A stretch of DNA of 64,000 bases from Actinomadura parmotrematis (lineage in GTDB: Bacteria > Actinomycetota > Actinomycetes > Streptosporangiales > Streptosporangiaceae), in assembly GCF_019458805.1 (NCBI RefSeq), contig NZ_JAIBOA010000012.1, positions 1 through 64,000 of the forward strand, in the 5' to 3' direction. The first letter of the stretch is position 1, and each line of letters begins with the position of its first letter. The translations under genes were made by a program, and so were the position numbers. The notes under the pieces are model-generated. The model was given only the letters and a program-made list of their open reading frames with translations. It did not search any database and was not told where the DNA came from. Below are positions 31,025 to 42,245 of this stretch, one piece after another.

Positions 31025-31705
31025 TCAGACTCCTCGTGAGGCCCCCCGCACCCGCAGCGCGGGTCCGGGCAGCACGTCGATTCCGGTGAGATCGGCGACC
31101 ACGCCGTCCGCCGCGGCGAGCGCGGCGGACGGCTGCGTGGTGGTCACCGCGATGCAGGTCATACCCGCGGCCTTGGCCGCGGCCACCCCGGCGGGCGCGT
31201 CCTCGAACGCGACCATCGCGGCCGGCGGGGCGCCGAGCCGCGCGGACGCGGCGAGGAACCCCTCGGGGGCGGGCTTGCCGGTGGCGACGTCGTCGGCGGT
31301 CACCACCGCGTCCAGCAGGTCCCGCACGCCGAGCGAGACGAGCATCTCCTCGGCGTAGCGGCGGACGCCGGAGGTGACCACGGCGAGCGGCACCCCGGCG
31401 GCGTGCAGCGCCCGGACGAGCTCCAGCGCGCCGGGCACCGGCTCGGCCGCCGGCAGCGCCGGGTCGTCGTGGTCGTAGCCGACGACCTGCTGGAACAGCT
31501 CCTCGACGGTCCGCCCCGGGAACAGGTGGAGGCGGTCGGCGAGGGCCTCGCGGCCGCGCCGCCCGGTGAACGACGACAGGACGTCGTCGTCGTAGGGGGC
31601 GCCGTGGTCGTCGAAGAGCCGCGCCCACAGGATCCGGCTGCGCGGCTCGGTGTCGACGAGCGTGCCGTCCATGTCGAACGCGACCGCCCGGAGCGTCAGC
31701 TCCAT
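31025..31705 (-). CDS. HAD-IA sugar phosphatase / beta-phosphoglucomutase-like, inside the PTS operon
   Basis: 226 residues. Motif I AFDMDGTLVDTEP has both Asp, motif II is LAVVTSG, motif III has GKPAPEGF and motif IV is MVAFEDAPAGVAAA. This is the phosphatase/phosphomutase branch that acts on small sugar phosphates. It overlaps the IIA gene by 10 bases and abuts ptsH, so it is a true operon member. Dephosphorylating excess amino-sugar phosphate is an inference from position. ATG at 31705; the longer upstream frame is arginine-rich and belongs to the IIA gene's other frame. Confidence 0.88.
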   Translation of the reverse strand: MELTLRAVAFDMDGTLVDTEPRSRILWARLFDDHGAPYDDDVLSSFTGRRGREALADRLHLFPGRTVEELFQQVVGYDHDDPALPAAEPVPGALELVRALHAAGVPLAVVTSGVRRYAEEMLVSLGVRDLLDAVVTADDVATGKPAPEGFLAASARLGAPPAAMVAFEDAPAGVAAAKAAGMTCIAVTTTQPSAALAAADGVVADLTGIDVLPGPALRVRGASRGV

Positions 31706-32145
31706 GCGAACAGCTCGGCGCCGCGCTCGACGTCGCCGTCCTCGCGGACGCCCGACAGCGCGTCGGCGCCCGCGTCCAGCGCGACGACGGCGCAGACCGG
31801 GGAGCGGCCGCCCGCCTCGATCGCGGCGGGGTCCCACGCCACGACCGGCTGCCCGGCCTCGACGCGGTCGCCCTCGGCGGCGAGCAGCTCGAAGCCCGCG
31901 CCCTTCAGCTGCACGGTGTCGATGCCGAGGTGCACGAGCACGCCGTGCCCCTCGGCGTCGACGACCACGTAGGCGTGGGGGTGCAGCTTGACGATCGTGC
32001 CGGCGACGGGCGCGGCGGCGGCGCCGGGCCCGCGCGCGGGGTCGACGGCGGTGCCGGGGCCGACCATGGCCTGGGCGAACACCGGATCGGGCACGCCGGC
32101 CAGGCCGACCACGCGGCCGGGGACGGGGGAGAGAACTCGCGTCAT
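31696..32145 (-). CDS. crr: PTS system glucose-type IIA component (Crr-like)
   Basis: 149 residues of the EIIA-Glc fold. The two active histidines are in KLHPHAYVV (about 54-62, the second conserved His) and GVLVHLGIDTV (about 68-78, phosphorylated His). It begins VLSPVPGRVV, as in soluble Crr proteins. It transfers phosphate from HPr to the IIB protein. It lies 20 bases after the IIB gene and overlaps the HAD gene. Confidence 0.93.
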   Translation of the reverse strand: MTRVLSPVPGRVVGLAGVPDPVFAQAMVGPGTAVDPARGPGAAAAPVAGTIVKLHPHAYVVVDAEGHGVLVHLGIDTVQLKGAGFELLAAEGDRVEAGQPVVAWDPAAIEAGGRSPVCAVVALDAGADALSGVREDGDVERGAELFAWS

Positions 32146-32165
32146 GTCAGTGCCTCCGCAGGCCC

Positions 32166-32399
32166 TCAGTCGAGGATGTCCTCGATGTCGCTGGCGAGGG
32201 TGTCGGCCTCGGGGCCGACCACCACCTGCACGACGGTGCCCGAGCGCATGACCCCGTACGCGCCGGCGGCCTTCAGCGCGGCGTCGTCCACCGCGCCGCC
32301 GTCCCGGACCTCGGTGCGCAGCCGGGTGGCGCAGGGCTCGATCTCGATGATGTTGTCGGCGCCGCCGAGCGCGGCGACGATGGCCTCGGCCTTGTCCAT
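32166..32399 (-). CDS. PTS glucose/N-acetylglucosamine IIB protein, free-standing (NagF-like)
   Basis: 77 residues, the size of a separate IIB domain. The phosphorylated cysteine is in EIEPCATRLRTEV, the signature of the glucose-family IIB. Streptomyces GlcNAc uptake likewise uses a free IIB (NagF) with IIC-only permeases, and both permeases here lack a IIB domain. It passes phosphate to the incoming sugar at IIC. In operon between the SIS deaminase and IIA genes. Confidence 0.93.
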   Translation of the reverse strand: MDKAEAIVAALGGADNIIEIEPCATRLRTEVRDGGAVDDAALKAAGAYGVMRSGTVVQVVVGPEADTLASDIEDILD

Positions 32400-32421
32400 G
32401 TCCTGATCTCCTGGTGTTCGT

Positions 32422-33465
32422 TCAGTCGGTCTGGGTGACCTTGTTGAGTCCGCGGGGCACGTCGGGGTCCAGGCCGAGCGCGCGAGCCAGATTCTCCACC
32501 AGGATCTGGCCGGGGACGATGAGGCCGAGCGGGGCGACCCACTCGGGCAGGTCGGGGCCGGCGAGCGCGGCGCTGCTCGCGGCCGCGAGGCCCGCGCCGC
32601 CGCCGACGCCGAACGCCGCCGCGCCCGCCCCGCGGACCCGCTCGGCGAGCGCGATGGTGCCCGGCAGCGTCGGCCCGTCGCCCGCCGCGACGAGGATCGC
32701 GGGCGTCCGCTCGTCCACGACGGCGATCGGCCCGTGCAGCAGGTCGGCGTAGGACAGGCCCATGGCGTGCAGGTAGCACGCCTCCTTCAGCTTCAGCGCG
32801 AGCTCCAGCGCGGTGCCGAAGGCGAGGCCGCGGCCGGAGACGACGGCGCCGGGCACGCCGGCGAGGCCCGCGACGATCTCGGGGAGCGCGTCGGACGCCT
32901 CGGTCGCCTCGATCAGCCGGGCGACCTGGTCGGGGACGCGGCGCAGGTCGTCGCCCGCGACGTCGGCGCCGAGGCCGAGCCCGAGGACGGCGAGCGCGGC
33001 GAGCTGCGTCGTGTAGGTCTTGGTGGCGGGGACGGCGAGCTCGTCGCCGGCCTCGGTGAGCAGCGCGACCTCGGCGGCCTCGGCGAGCGGGGAGCCGTGC
33101 CCGTTGGTGACCGCGACGGTGCGGGCGCCGCAGCGGGCCGCCCACTCCAGCGTCTGCACGATCTCCTCGGTCTTGCCGGACTGGCTGATCGCGACGGCGA
33201 GCACGCCGGACAGGTCCAGGTCGCGCCGGTAGGTCGTGGCGATCGACGGCGCGGCGAGCGTCGCGAGGCGCCCGGCGCGCGCCTCGGCCAGGTAGCGGCC
33301 GTAGACGGCGGCGTTGTCGGAGGACCCGCGCGCGATGAACAGCACCTGGCGGGTGTCGCGGGCGAGGCGCGCCACGTCGGGCACGCGCGGCAGCAGCCCG
33401 TCGATGGTGCGGTCGAGCGCGCCGGGCTGCTCGCCGATCTCGGCCCGCATGCGGCTGGTGGTCAT
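32422..33465 (-). CDS. Double-SIS-domain protein, probable glucosamine-6-phosphate deaminase (NagB-II type)
   Basis: 347 residues with two SIS domains: RGSSDNAA and ISQSGKTEEIV in the first, GRGLAFGTALELALKLKE in the second, ending NLARALGLDPDVPRGLNKVT, as in the isomerase half of GlmS. No N-terminal glutaminase domain is present, so it cannot be GlmS. Position between nagA and PTS genes makes conversion of GlcN-6-P to fructose-6-P and ammonia the best inference; no classical NagB is present in the window. The ATG overlaps the nagA stop as ATGA. Confidence 0.88.
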   Translation of the reverse strand: MTTSRMRAEIGEQPGALDRTIDGLLPRVPDVARLARDTRQVLFIARGSSDNAAVYGRYLAEARAGRLATLAAPSIATTYRRDLDLSGVLAVAISQSGKTEEIVQTLEWAARCGARTVAVTNGHGSPLAEAAEVALLTEAGDELAVPATKTYTTQLAALAVLGLGLGADVAGDDLRRVPDQVARLIEATEASDALPEIVAGLAGVPGAVVSGRGLAFGTALELALKLKEACYLHAMGLSYADLLHGPIAVVDERTPAILVAAGDGPTLPGTIALAERVRGAGAAAFGVGGGAGLAAASSAALAGPDLPEWVAPLGLIVPGQILVENLARALGLDPDVPRGLNKVTQTD

Positions 33466-34619
33466 GATCCCCCCTGGAAGACGTTCTGCCCGTTGACCCA
33501 TGTCGCAAGCGTCCGGTACCCGCCGTCCAGCCAGACGAGGTCGGCGGCGGCTCCGGGCGCGATGCGGCCGAGGTCGGGGCGGCCGATCAGGTCGGCCGGG
33601 ACGCGGGTGGCGGCGTCGATCGCGGTGACCGGATCGAGGCCGGTGCGGACGAGGTTGCCGATCGCCTCGTCCAGGCGCAGCCCGGATCCGGCGATGGTGC
33701 CGTCGGCGCGGACCGGCGGCCCCTGCTCGGGCAGGGTGATCGGCTCGCCGCCGAGCTCGTACTCGCCGGGCGGCATCCCGGCGGCCGAGGCGGCGTCGGT
33801 GACGAGCACGACGCGGCCGGGCGCGGCGCGGAACACCAGCGCGCAGACCTCCGGCGCGACGTGGTGCAGGTCGGCGATGAGGCCCGGGTGCAGCCGCTCG
33901 TCGATCAGCGCCTGCACGGCGACGCCGGGGCTGCGGTGGTCGACGCCGGTCTGCGCGTTGAAGATGTGGGTGACCATGCGGGCGCCCGCGTCGGCGGCGG
34001 CCGCGGCCCGCGCGGCGGTCGCGTCGCTGTGCCCGACGCTGACGAGGACGCCGCCCGCGGTGAGGGTGCGGATCGCCTCCAGCGCGCCGTCCCGCTCGGG
34101 CGCGAGGGTGACCAGCTTGACGAGGCCGGTCTCCAGCAGCGCGGCGACCGCGGCGGGGTCGGGGTCGGTCAGGAACCCCTCGTTGTGGGCGCCCTTGCGC
34201 TTCGGCGACAGGAACGGCCCTTCGAGGTGGACGCCGAGGACGCGGGTGCCGGCGGGCAGGCCGGGCAGCAGCCCGGCGAGGCCGCGGAGCGCGGCGGCCT
34301 GGGTCGCGACGGGCGCGGTGATGAACGTCGGCAGGAACGACGTCACGCCGGTCTCGGGCAGCCGGGACACGACCTCGTGCCAGCCGGCCTCGTCCGCGTC
34401 CACCACGTCGTGCCCGTAGAAGCCGTTGACCTGGAGGTCCACCAGGCCGGGAGCGAGGACGCCGCGGTCCAGGCGCACGTCGGCGCGGTCCGGGCGGCCC
34501 GTTCCGACCTCGGCGATCACGCCGTCCTCGATCCGGACGAATCCCGGGCCCGGCGGGCGGGTAGGACCCGCCCCGGGGGAAGTGATCATGCTGTTCGCGC
34601 TGATCAGAAGCGTTGCCAT
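33462..34619 (-). CDS. nagA: N-acetylglucosamine-6-phosphate deacetylase
   Basis: 385 residues of the amidohydrolase fold. NagA landmarks are VDLQVNGFYG, the metal Glu in HLEGPFLSPKRKGAH, VSVGHSDA, THIFNAQTG, a DLHHVAPE loop and the catalytic Asp in VLVTDAAS. It removes acetate from GlcNAc-6-P made by the PTS or by MurQ and the kinase. First gene of the seven-gene minus-strand operon, 50 bases from the DasR-type operator. Confidence 0.95.
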   Translation of the reverse strand: MATLLISANSMITSPGAGPTRPPGPGFVRIEDGVIAEVGTGRPDRADVRLDRGVLAPGLVDLQVNGFYGHDVVDADEAGWHEVVSRLPETGVTSFLPTFITAPVATQAAALRGLAGLLPGLPAGTRVLGVHLEGPFLSPKRKGAHNEGFLTDPDPAAVAALLETGLVKLVTLAPERDGALEAIRTLTAGGVLVSVGHSDATAARAAAAADAGARMVTHIFNAQTGVDHRSPGVAVQALIDERLHPGLIADLHHVAPEVCALVFRAAPGRVVLVTDAASAAGMPPGEYELGGEPITLPEQGPPVRADGTIAGSGLRLDEAIGNLVRTGLDPVTAIDAATRVPADLIGRPDLGRIAPGAAADLVWLDGGYRTLATWVNGQNVFQGGS

Positions 34620-34668
34620 GGGTGTGCGCTCTCTGTGCCGCCGCGACCGCGGGCGATCCGGCTCCCAA

Positions 34669-34692
34669 CTGGTCTAGTCCGGACTAGACCAG
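34669..34692. promoter_or_regulatory. Perfect 24-base DasR-type operator with split half-sites
   Basis: CTGGTCTAGTCC/GGACTAGACCAG is an exact palindrome between nagA and the first IIC gene. Half-sites TGGTCT and AGACCA are those of the GlcNAc regulator DasR, but are 10 bases further apart than in the compact classical dre site. It can serve both divergent operons. Confidence 0.85.
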
Positions 34693-34728
34693 CCAGCACC
34701 ATACTCCACCAACCGGATGGAAAAGAAG

Positions 34729-35994
34729 ATGTCGGACCGCGCCCGGTCGTCGGCCCTCGCCGTCCTGCAGCGCATCGGCCGGAGCCTGATGCTGCCGATC
34801 GCGGTGCTGCCCGCCGCCGGCATCCTGCTCCGCCTCGGGCAGGACGACCTGCTCGGCGCGGACGGCCTCGGCTGGACGCGCGTCGCCGAGGTGTGCGCGG
34901 CGGCGGGCGGCGCGCTGCTCGACAACCTGCCGCTGCTGTTCGCGGTCGGCGTCGCCATCGGGTTCGCCCGCAAGGCCGACGGGTCGACCGCGCTGGCGGC
35001 CGTCGCCGCCTACCTGGTGTTCGACCGCGTCTCCAAGGCGCTGTTCGCGCACAGCGCCGAGCTGAAGGGCGACGTCGTCCAGGTCGTGCGACAGGACGAC
35101 GGGTCGCTGCGCGAGGTGGTCGGGTACGGGCTGAAGAACCCGACGCAGGTCCTCGGCGGCATCGCCGTCGGGATCCTGGTCGCGCTGCTCTACCAGCGCT
35201 TCTACAAGATCAAGTTGCCGTCCTGGCTGGCGTTCTTCGGCGGCCGCCGCTTCGTCCCGATCGTCAGCGCCGCCGCCGCGCTGCTCCTCGGCGTCGCGTT
35301 CGGGCTCGTCTGGCCCGCCCTCGGCGGCTGGATCGACGACTTCGGCGACCGGCTGACCGGCCTCGGCGCCGCCGGCGCGGGCCTGTACGGCGTCGCGAAC
35401 CGCCTGCTGCTGCCGTTCGGCCTGCACCACATCCTCAACTCGCTCATCTGGTTCGTGTTCGGCACCTACGACGGGCCGGACGGCGCCGTGCACGGCGAGA
35501 TCAACCGGTACCTGGCGGGCGACCCGCACGCCGGCACGTTCCTGTCCGGCTTCTTCCCGGTGCTGATGTTCGGGCTGCCCGGCGCCGCCCTCGCCATCTG
35601 GCGGGCCGCGCGGCCCGAGCGGCGCGCCGCCGTCGGCGGCCTGATGGTCTCCGCGGCGCTCACCGCGTTCGTCTGCGGGGTGACCGAGCCGATCGAGTTC
35701 TCGTTCATGTTCGCCGCGCCGCCGCTGTACGCGATCCACGTCCTCCTGACGGGCGCGTCGATGTACCTGCTCGCGGCCGCCGACGCCCAGCTCGGCTTCA
35801 CCTTCTCGGCCGGGCTCATCGACCTGGTCCTCAACGCCACCAAGGACAACACCCGGCACCTGTGGCTGGTCGTCGGGCTCGGCACGGTCTACTTCGTCCT
35901 CTACTTCGCCGTCTTCACCCTCCTCATCCGGCGCTTCGACCTGCCCACCCCGGGCCGCGAGCCGGAGGAGGCGCCCGACGGCGCGGACGCGTGA
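34729..35994 (+). CDS. PTS N-acetylglucosamine-type IIC permease, first copy
   Basis: 421 residues with about ten hydrophobic segments. The glucose-family IIC motif GVTEPIEFSFMF is present, with the N-terminal QRIGRSLMLPIAVLPAAG and the substrate-region FGLHHILNSLIWF. No IIB or IIA domain is fused. It carries the sugar through the membrane while the free IIB phosphorylates it. ATG 34729 has GGA 9 bases upstream; ATG 34717 is in frame but has no ribosome site. The DasR-type operator lies 37 bases upstream. Confidence 0.92.
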   Translation: MSDRARSSALAVLQRIGRSLMLPIAVLPAAGILLRLGQDDLLGADGLGWTRVAEVCAAAGGALLDNLPLLFAVGVAIGFARKADGSTALAAVAAYLVFDRVSKALFAHSAELKGDVVQVVRQDDGSLREVVGYGLKNPTQVLGGIAVGILVALLYQRFYKIKLPSWLAFFGGRRFVPIVSAAAALLLGVAFGLVWPALGGWIDDFGDRLTGLGAAGAGLYGVANRLLLPFGLHHILNSLIWFVFGTYDGPDGAVHGEINRYLAGDPHAGTFLSGFFPVLMFGLPGAALAIWRAARPERRAAVGGLMVSAALTAFVCGVTEPIEFSFMFAAPPLYAIHVLLTGASMYLLAAADAQLGFTFSAGLIDLVLNATKDNTRHLWLVVGLGTVYFVLYFAVFTLLIRRFDLPTPGREPEEAPDGADA

Positions 35995-36069
35995 CCCCCG
36001 CCACACCCGCGACCTCGCAGAACACCCTGACCTGCACCGATTCGCAGCGGCTCGTTACCGATTCGTGCA

Positions 36070-36112
36070 TTGACACCCCTTCCGGAGCTGTGGTCTAGTC
36101 CGGCCTAGACCA
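36070..36112 (+). promoter_or_regulatory. Promoter and second DasR-type operator before the regulator gene
   Basis: TTGACA (36070-36075) is a good -35 box; the -10 region falls within TGGTCTAGTCCGGCCTAGACCA (36091-36112). This repeats the first operator with one mismatch in the spacer and again spaces TGGTCT and AGACCA by 10 bases. Binding would block the promoter, so the regulator probably represses itself. Confidence 0.8.
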
Positions 36113-36157
36113 GTACGAACCCCTGTCGATACCGGTTCCCCCTGCTAGGAACATCCC

Positions 36158-36898
36158 GTGACGACCATTGATCCGAACAGCCCGGTCCCGAAGTACTTCC
36201 AGCTCCGCGCGATCCTGCTCGACCTGATCGACGGCGCGGAGCTGCCCGTCGACGCGCCGATCCCCTCGGAGCGCGAGCTGTGCGGACGGTACGGGCTCTC
36301 CCGGATGACGGTCCGCCAGGGGGTGGACCAGCTGGTCACCGAGGGCCGCCTCTACCGGGTGCCGGGCAAGGGCACGTTCGTCGCCCGGCCGAAGCTGGAG
36401 ATGCCCCTGCGGCTCGTGTCGTTCACCGAGGACATGCTGGCGCGCGGGCTGCGGCCCGGCGCCGTCGACCTGTCCCGGCGGACCGTCCCGGCCGACGGCT
36501 GGCTGGCCCGCATGTTCGACGTCGCCCCCGGCACGCCGGTCCACGTCGTGGAGCGGCTCCGCACGGCGGGCGGCGAGCCGATGGCGCTCGAACGCGCGCA
36601 CGTCCTGGCGTCCCTGGCCCCCGACCTGCTCGACCGGCGGCTCGCCGACCGGTCGCTGTACGGGGTGCTGGAGGCGGTCTACGGGCTGGTGTTCGACGCC
36701 GGGGACCAGACCATCGACGCCGGCCTCGCCGACACGGCCGAGGCCCGGCACCTGCAGATAGCGAAGGGCAGCGCGGTGCTGCTCCTCCGGCGCCGCTCGT
36801 TCACGAACGGCGTCTGCGCCGAGCTGGGCGTGTCGACCTACCGGGCCGACAGGTACCAGATCCACACGGCACTCGGAAACCCCCCGTCACTCCCCTGA
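36158..36898 (+). CDS. dasR: GntR/HutC-family regulator, DasR-like
   Basis: 246 residues. The GntR winged helix (LPSERE-like IPSERELCGRYGLSRMTVRQ, about 35-54; GKGTFVA) is followed by a UTRA ligand domain (LVSFTEDMLARGLRPG). DasR-type proteins sense GlcN-6-P or GlcNAc-6-P and repress GlcNAc uptake genes. It lies between the two IIC genes, with its own operator, and 24 bases before the second. GTG start with AGGA 7 bases upstream; the fourteen codons before any other start make this the natural choice. Confidence 0.9.
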   Translation: MTTIDPNSPVPKYFQLRAILLDLIDGAELPVDAPIPSERELCGRYGLSRMTVRQGVDQLVTEGRLYRVPGKGTFVARPKLEMPLRLVSFTEDMLARGLRPGAVDLSRRTVPADGWLARMFDVAPGTPVHVVERLRTAGGEPMALERAHVLASLAPDLLDRRLADRSLYGVLEAVYGLVFDAGDQTIDAGLADTAEARHLQIAKGSAVLLLRRRSFTNGVCAELGVSTYRADRYQIHTALGNPPSLP

Positions 36899-36922
36899 GA
36901 TCCGAGGAAGGACACCCCCCGA

Positions 36923-38395
36923 ATGAGTTCCACCACCGCCGTGGGCGGCACCGCCGCCCCGAGCCGAGGGTCCAGCGCCCTCGCCCTCCTGCAAAGGATC
37001 GGCCGCAGCCTCATGCTGCCGATCGCCGTGCTGCCCGCCGCCGCCCTGCTGCTCCGCCTCGGCCAGCCCGACTTTCTGGGCGAGAACGACGCCGCCAAGA
37101 TCAACTTTGCCGGAGCGGACCGGGTCGCCGAGATCTTCGCCTCCGCCGGCGGGGCCCTGTTCACCTGGCTGCCGCTACTGTTCGCGGTCGGCGTCGCGGT
37201 CGGCTTCGCCCGCAAGTCCGACGGTTCTACGGGCCTCGCGGCCGTGGTGGGCTACCTGGTCTTCCACTACGTCAGCATGACCATGTTCTTCCACACCTTC
37301 GACGAGAAGACCACGGTCTACGGAAAGATCACCAAGCAGCTGTTCGATCCGGACAACCCGGGCAAGCCGAAGGTCGTCCTGGACCTGGCGACCACCAACC
37401 CCACCCAGGCGTTCGGCGGCATCGTCATCGGCATCGTCACCGCCCTGCTCTACCAGCGCTTCTACCGGATCAAGCTGCCCACCTGGCTGGCCTTCTTCGG
37501 CGGCCGCCGGTTCGTGCCGATCATCACCGCCTTCGCCGCGCTGGTACTCGGCCTGCTCTTCGGCTGGATCTGGCCCTTCTTCGGCCAGGGCCTGACCAAC
37601 GCCGGTGAGTGGATCTCCGACCACAGCACCCTCGGCGCGGCCATCTACGGTGTCGTCAACCGCCTGCTGCTGCCGTTCGGCCTGCACCACATCGTCAACA
37701 ACGTCGTCTGGTTCCAGATCCCCGACTGCACCGTCGGCGGCAAGTCCTACACCGGTGACCTCTCTTGCTACCTGAACGGCCAGGACGGCGCCGGCTGGTC
37801 CATGACGGGCTACTTCCCCGTCCTGATGTTCGGCCTGCCCGCCGCGGCGCTCGCCATCTGGCGCGCCGCCCCGGCGCACCGCCGCCCGGCCGTCGGCGGC
37901 CTGATGATCTCCGCGGCGTTCACCGCGTTCATGACCGGCATCACCGAGCCGATCGAGTTCGCCTTCGTGTTCGTCGCGCCGCTGCTGTTCGGCGTGCACG
38001 CGATCCTCACCGGCGTGTCCATGGCCGTCGCGAACGCGCTCGGCATGAAGCTCGGCTTCGGCTTCTCGGCCGGCTTCATCGACATGTTCATCAACGGGTC
38101 CAAGCCCAACACCCACAAGCTGTGGGAGCTCGTCCTGATGGGCCTGATCTACGCGGTGATCTACTACTTCCTGTTCTACTTCATCATCAAGCGGTTCAAC
38201 CTCGCGACGCCGGGCCGCGAGCCCGAGGGCGTCGAGTCGGTCGCCGCCGACCCGGCCGCCTCCCCCGAGGTCGCCGCCGCCGAGGCCCCCGCCGTCGAGA
38301 CCGACAAGGCCACGGTCGGCGCCCCCGCCGCCGCGGACCCCGACCCCGACCCGGCGCCCGCCGCCGAGCCGAAGGCCGAGCCCGACACCAAGTAG
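36923..38395 (+). CDS. PTS N-acetylglucosamine-type IIC permease, second copy
   Basis: 490 residues. Parallel to the first copy in QRIGRSLMLPIAVLPAA, ALLYQRFYRIKLP, FGLHHIVNNVVWFQIP and GITEPIEFAFVF, with longer periplasmic loops. After the last helix it has an extra tail of about 60 residues, acidic and rich in Ala/Pro, not found in copy one. It has no IIB domain. RBS GAGGAAGGA lies 8-16 bases before the ATG. Probably transcribed with dasR. Streptomyces also carries a nagE1/nagE2 pair. Confidence 0.92.
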   Translation: MSSTTAVGGTAAPSRGSSALALLQRIGRSLMLPIAVLPAAALLLRLGQPDFLGENDAAKINFAGADRVAEIFASAGGALFTWLPLLFAVGVAVGFARKSDGSTGLAAVVGYLVFHYVSMTMFFHTFDEKTTVYGKITKQLFDPDNPGKPKVVLDLATTNPTQAFGGIVIGIVTALLYQRFYRIKLPTWLAFFGGRRFVPIITAFAALVLGLLFGWIWPFFGQGLTNAGEWISDHSTLGAAIYGVVNRLLLPFGLHHIVNNVVWFQIPDCTVGGKSYTGDLSCYLNGQDGAGWSMTGYFPVLMFGLPAAALAIWRAAPAHRRPAVGGLMISAAFTAFMTGITEPIEFAFVFVAPLLFGVHAILTGVSMAVANALGMKLGFGFSAGFIDMFINGSKPNTHKLWELVLMGLIYAVIYYFLFYFIIKRFNLATPGREPEGVESVAADPAASPEVAAAEAPAVETDKATVGAPAAADPDPDPAPAAEPKAEPDTK

Positions 38396-38490
38396 GACCA
38401 CGCGGCTCCCGGACGGCTCCGTCAGCCCACGGACCGTCCCGCCTCCGCAGGCCCCCCTCCCCACCAGGACGAAGGCGGGGGCCGCCCGAC

Positions 38491-38529
38491 CCGCTGCGGC
38501 GGGCGCTCCCCGAGCGCCCGCCGCAGCGG
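38491..38529. terminator. 17-bp perfect hairpin after the second IIC gene
   Basis: Arms 38491-38507 and 38513-38529 with loop CCCCG. It lies 96 bases after the IIC stop and before the Rv3235-like gene, with no T-tract. Confidence 0.75.
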
Positions 38530-38638
38530 CGTTCCCGGCCCCGGACGTTACGGTTCTGGCCTGATCCGGCCAGGACGTATTTTCCGTGCGGCTCGCGCCT
38601 CTTGAAGGGTGTCCCCTCACACCCCTCGAGGAGTTCCC

Positions 38639-39151
38639 ATGGACCCCAGGCGTGCCGCCGTCCCGGCCGTCGTCCCCCTGCCCGCCCCCGCGCGGCCCGC
38701 GCCCGTCCGGCTCGTGCGGGCGGTGGCGCCGTCCCGCCCGTCCCCGGCGCCGCTGCGGGCGGTCCCGCCGGCCCCCGGCGGCGGGCCGGACCCGCTCTCC
38801 GGCGAGGCCGTCCGCGACGCCGTGCTCGCCGCCGTCCGGCTAATCAGCGAGGTCGTGACGGGGGCGCGCCCGGACCGGCAGCTCGCCGGGATGGCGCTGC
38901 CCGAGGTCCGCGCGGGCCTCGCCGCGCTCCGCCCGCCCGCCGGAGGCCGGACGCGCCCGCCGGCGGTGCTGCGCCACTGGTTCCAGCGGCCCTCCCCCGC
39001 CGCCGTCGAGGCGGGCGCCGTCGTGGACGCCGGCGGGCACGTCCACGCGATCGCGCTCCGGCTGGAGCTGCGCCGCGGCCGCTGGTGCTGCACCGCCGTG
39101 GAGACCACCGCCCGCCGCGTCCCCGCCCCCGGCAGGCGGCTGGCCGCCTGA
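38639..39151 (+). CDS. Rv3235-family protein next to secA
   Basis: 170 residues. A long Pro/Ala/Arg-rich N-terminus (about 1-55) leads to a small alpha/beta domain ending in VDAGGHVHAIALRLELRRGR then WCCTAVET, the pattern of the Rv3235 family found beside secA in actinobacteria. Function unknown. ATG 38639 is preceded by GAGGAG at 38629-38634; the start at 38609 lacks such a site. It converges on secA across a very strong hairpin. Confidence 0.8.
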   Translation: MDPRRAAVPAVVPLPAPARPAPVRLVRAVAPSRPSPAPLRAVPPAPGGGPDPLSGEAVRDAVLAAVRLISEVVTGARPDRQLAGMALPEVRAGLAALRPPAGGRTRPPAVLRHWFQRPSPAAVEAGAVVDAGGHVHAIALRLELRRGRWCCTAVETTARRVPAPGRRLAA

Positions 39152-39156
39152 GACGC

Positions 39157-39197
39157 GCAGCGGCCCCCGGGACGGTATCCGTCCCGGGGGCCGCTGC
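39157..39197. terminator. 19-bp perfect hairpin between Rv3235-like gene and secA
   Basis: Arms 39157-39175 and 39179-39197 with a 3-base loop (TAT). Converging stops lie at 39151 and 39209, so it serves both. Confidence 0.85.
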
Positions 39198-39208
39198 GGT
39201 GCCGGACC

Positions 39209-42064
<2,856 letters not shown>

Positions 42065-42245
42065 TCTAGGAGGCTCCTTGCAGATCGTGGGTCACCGCCT
42101 GAAGGCGGCGCGCACACCACACGTACGATTGCCATCGTAGGCGAGACCCAGGATGGTCTAGGTCACCCTGGGACGCAACGCCGCGCCTTTACGGGCGCGG
42201 TGAGGACAATTAGTGATCATGCAGAGCACCAGAGGGGAGGCGCTG

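Noticed and set aside
32422..33465. glmS
   Set aside because: No N-terminal glutaminase domain with catalytic Cys; only the two SIS domains are present.
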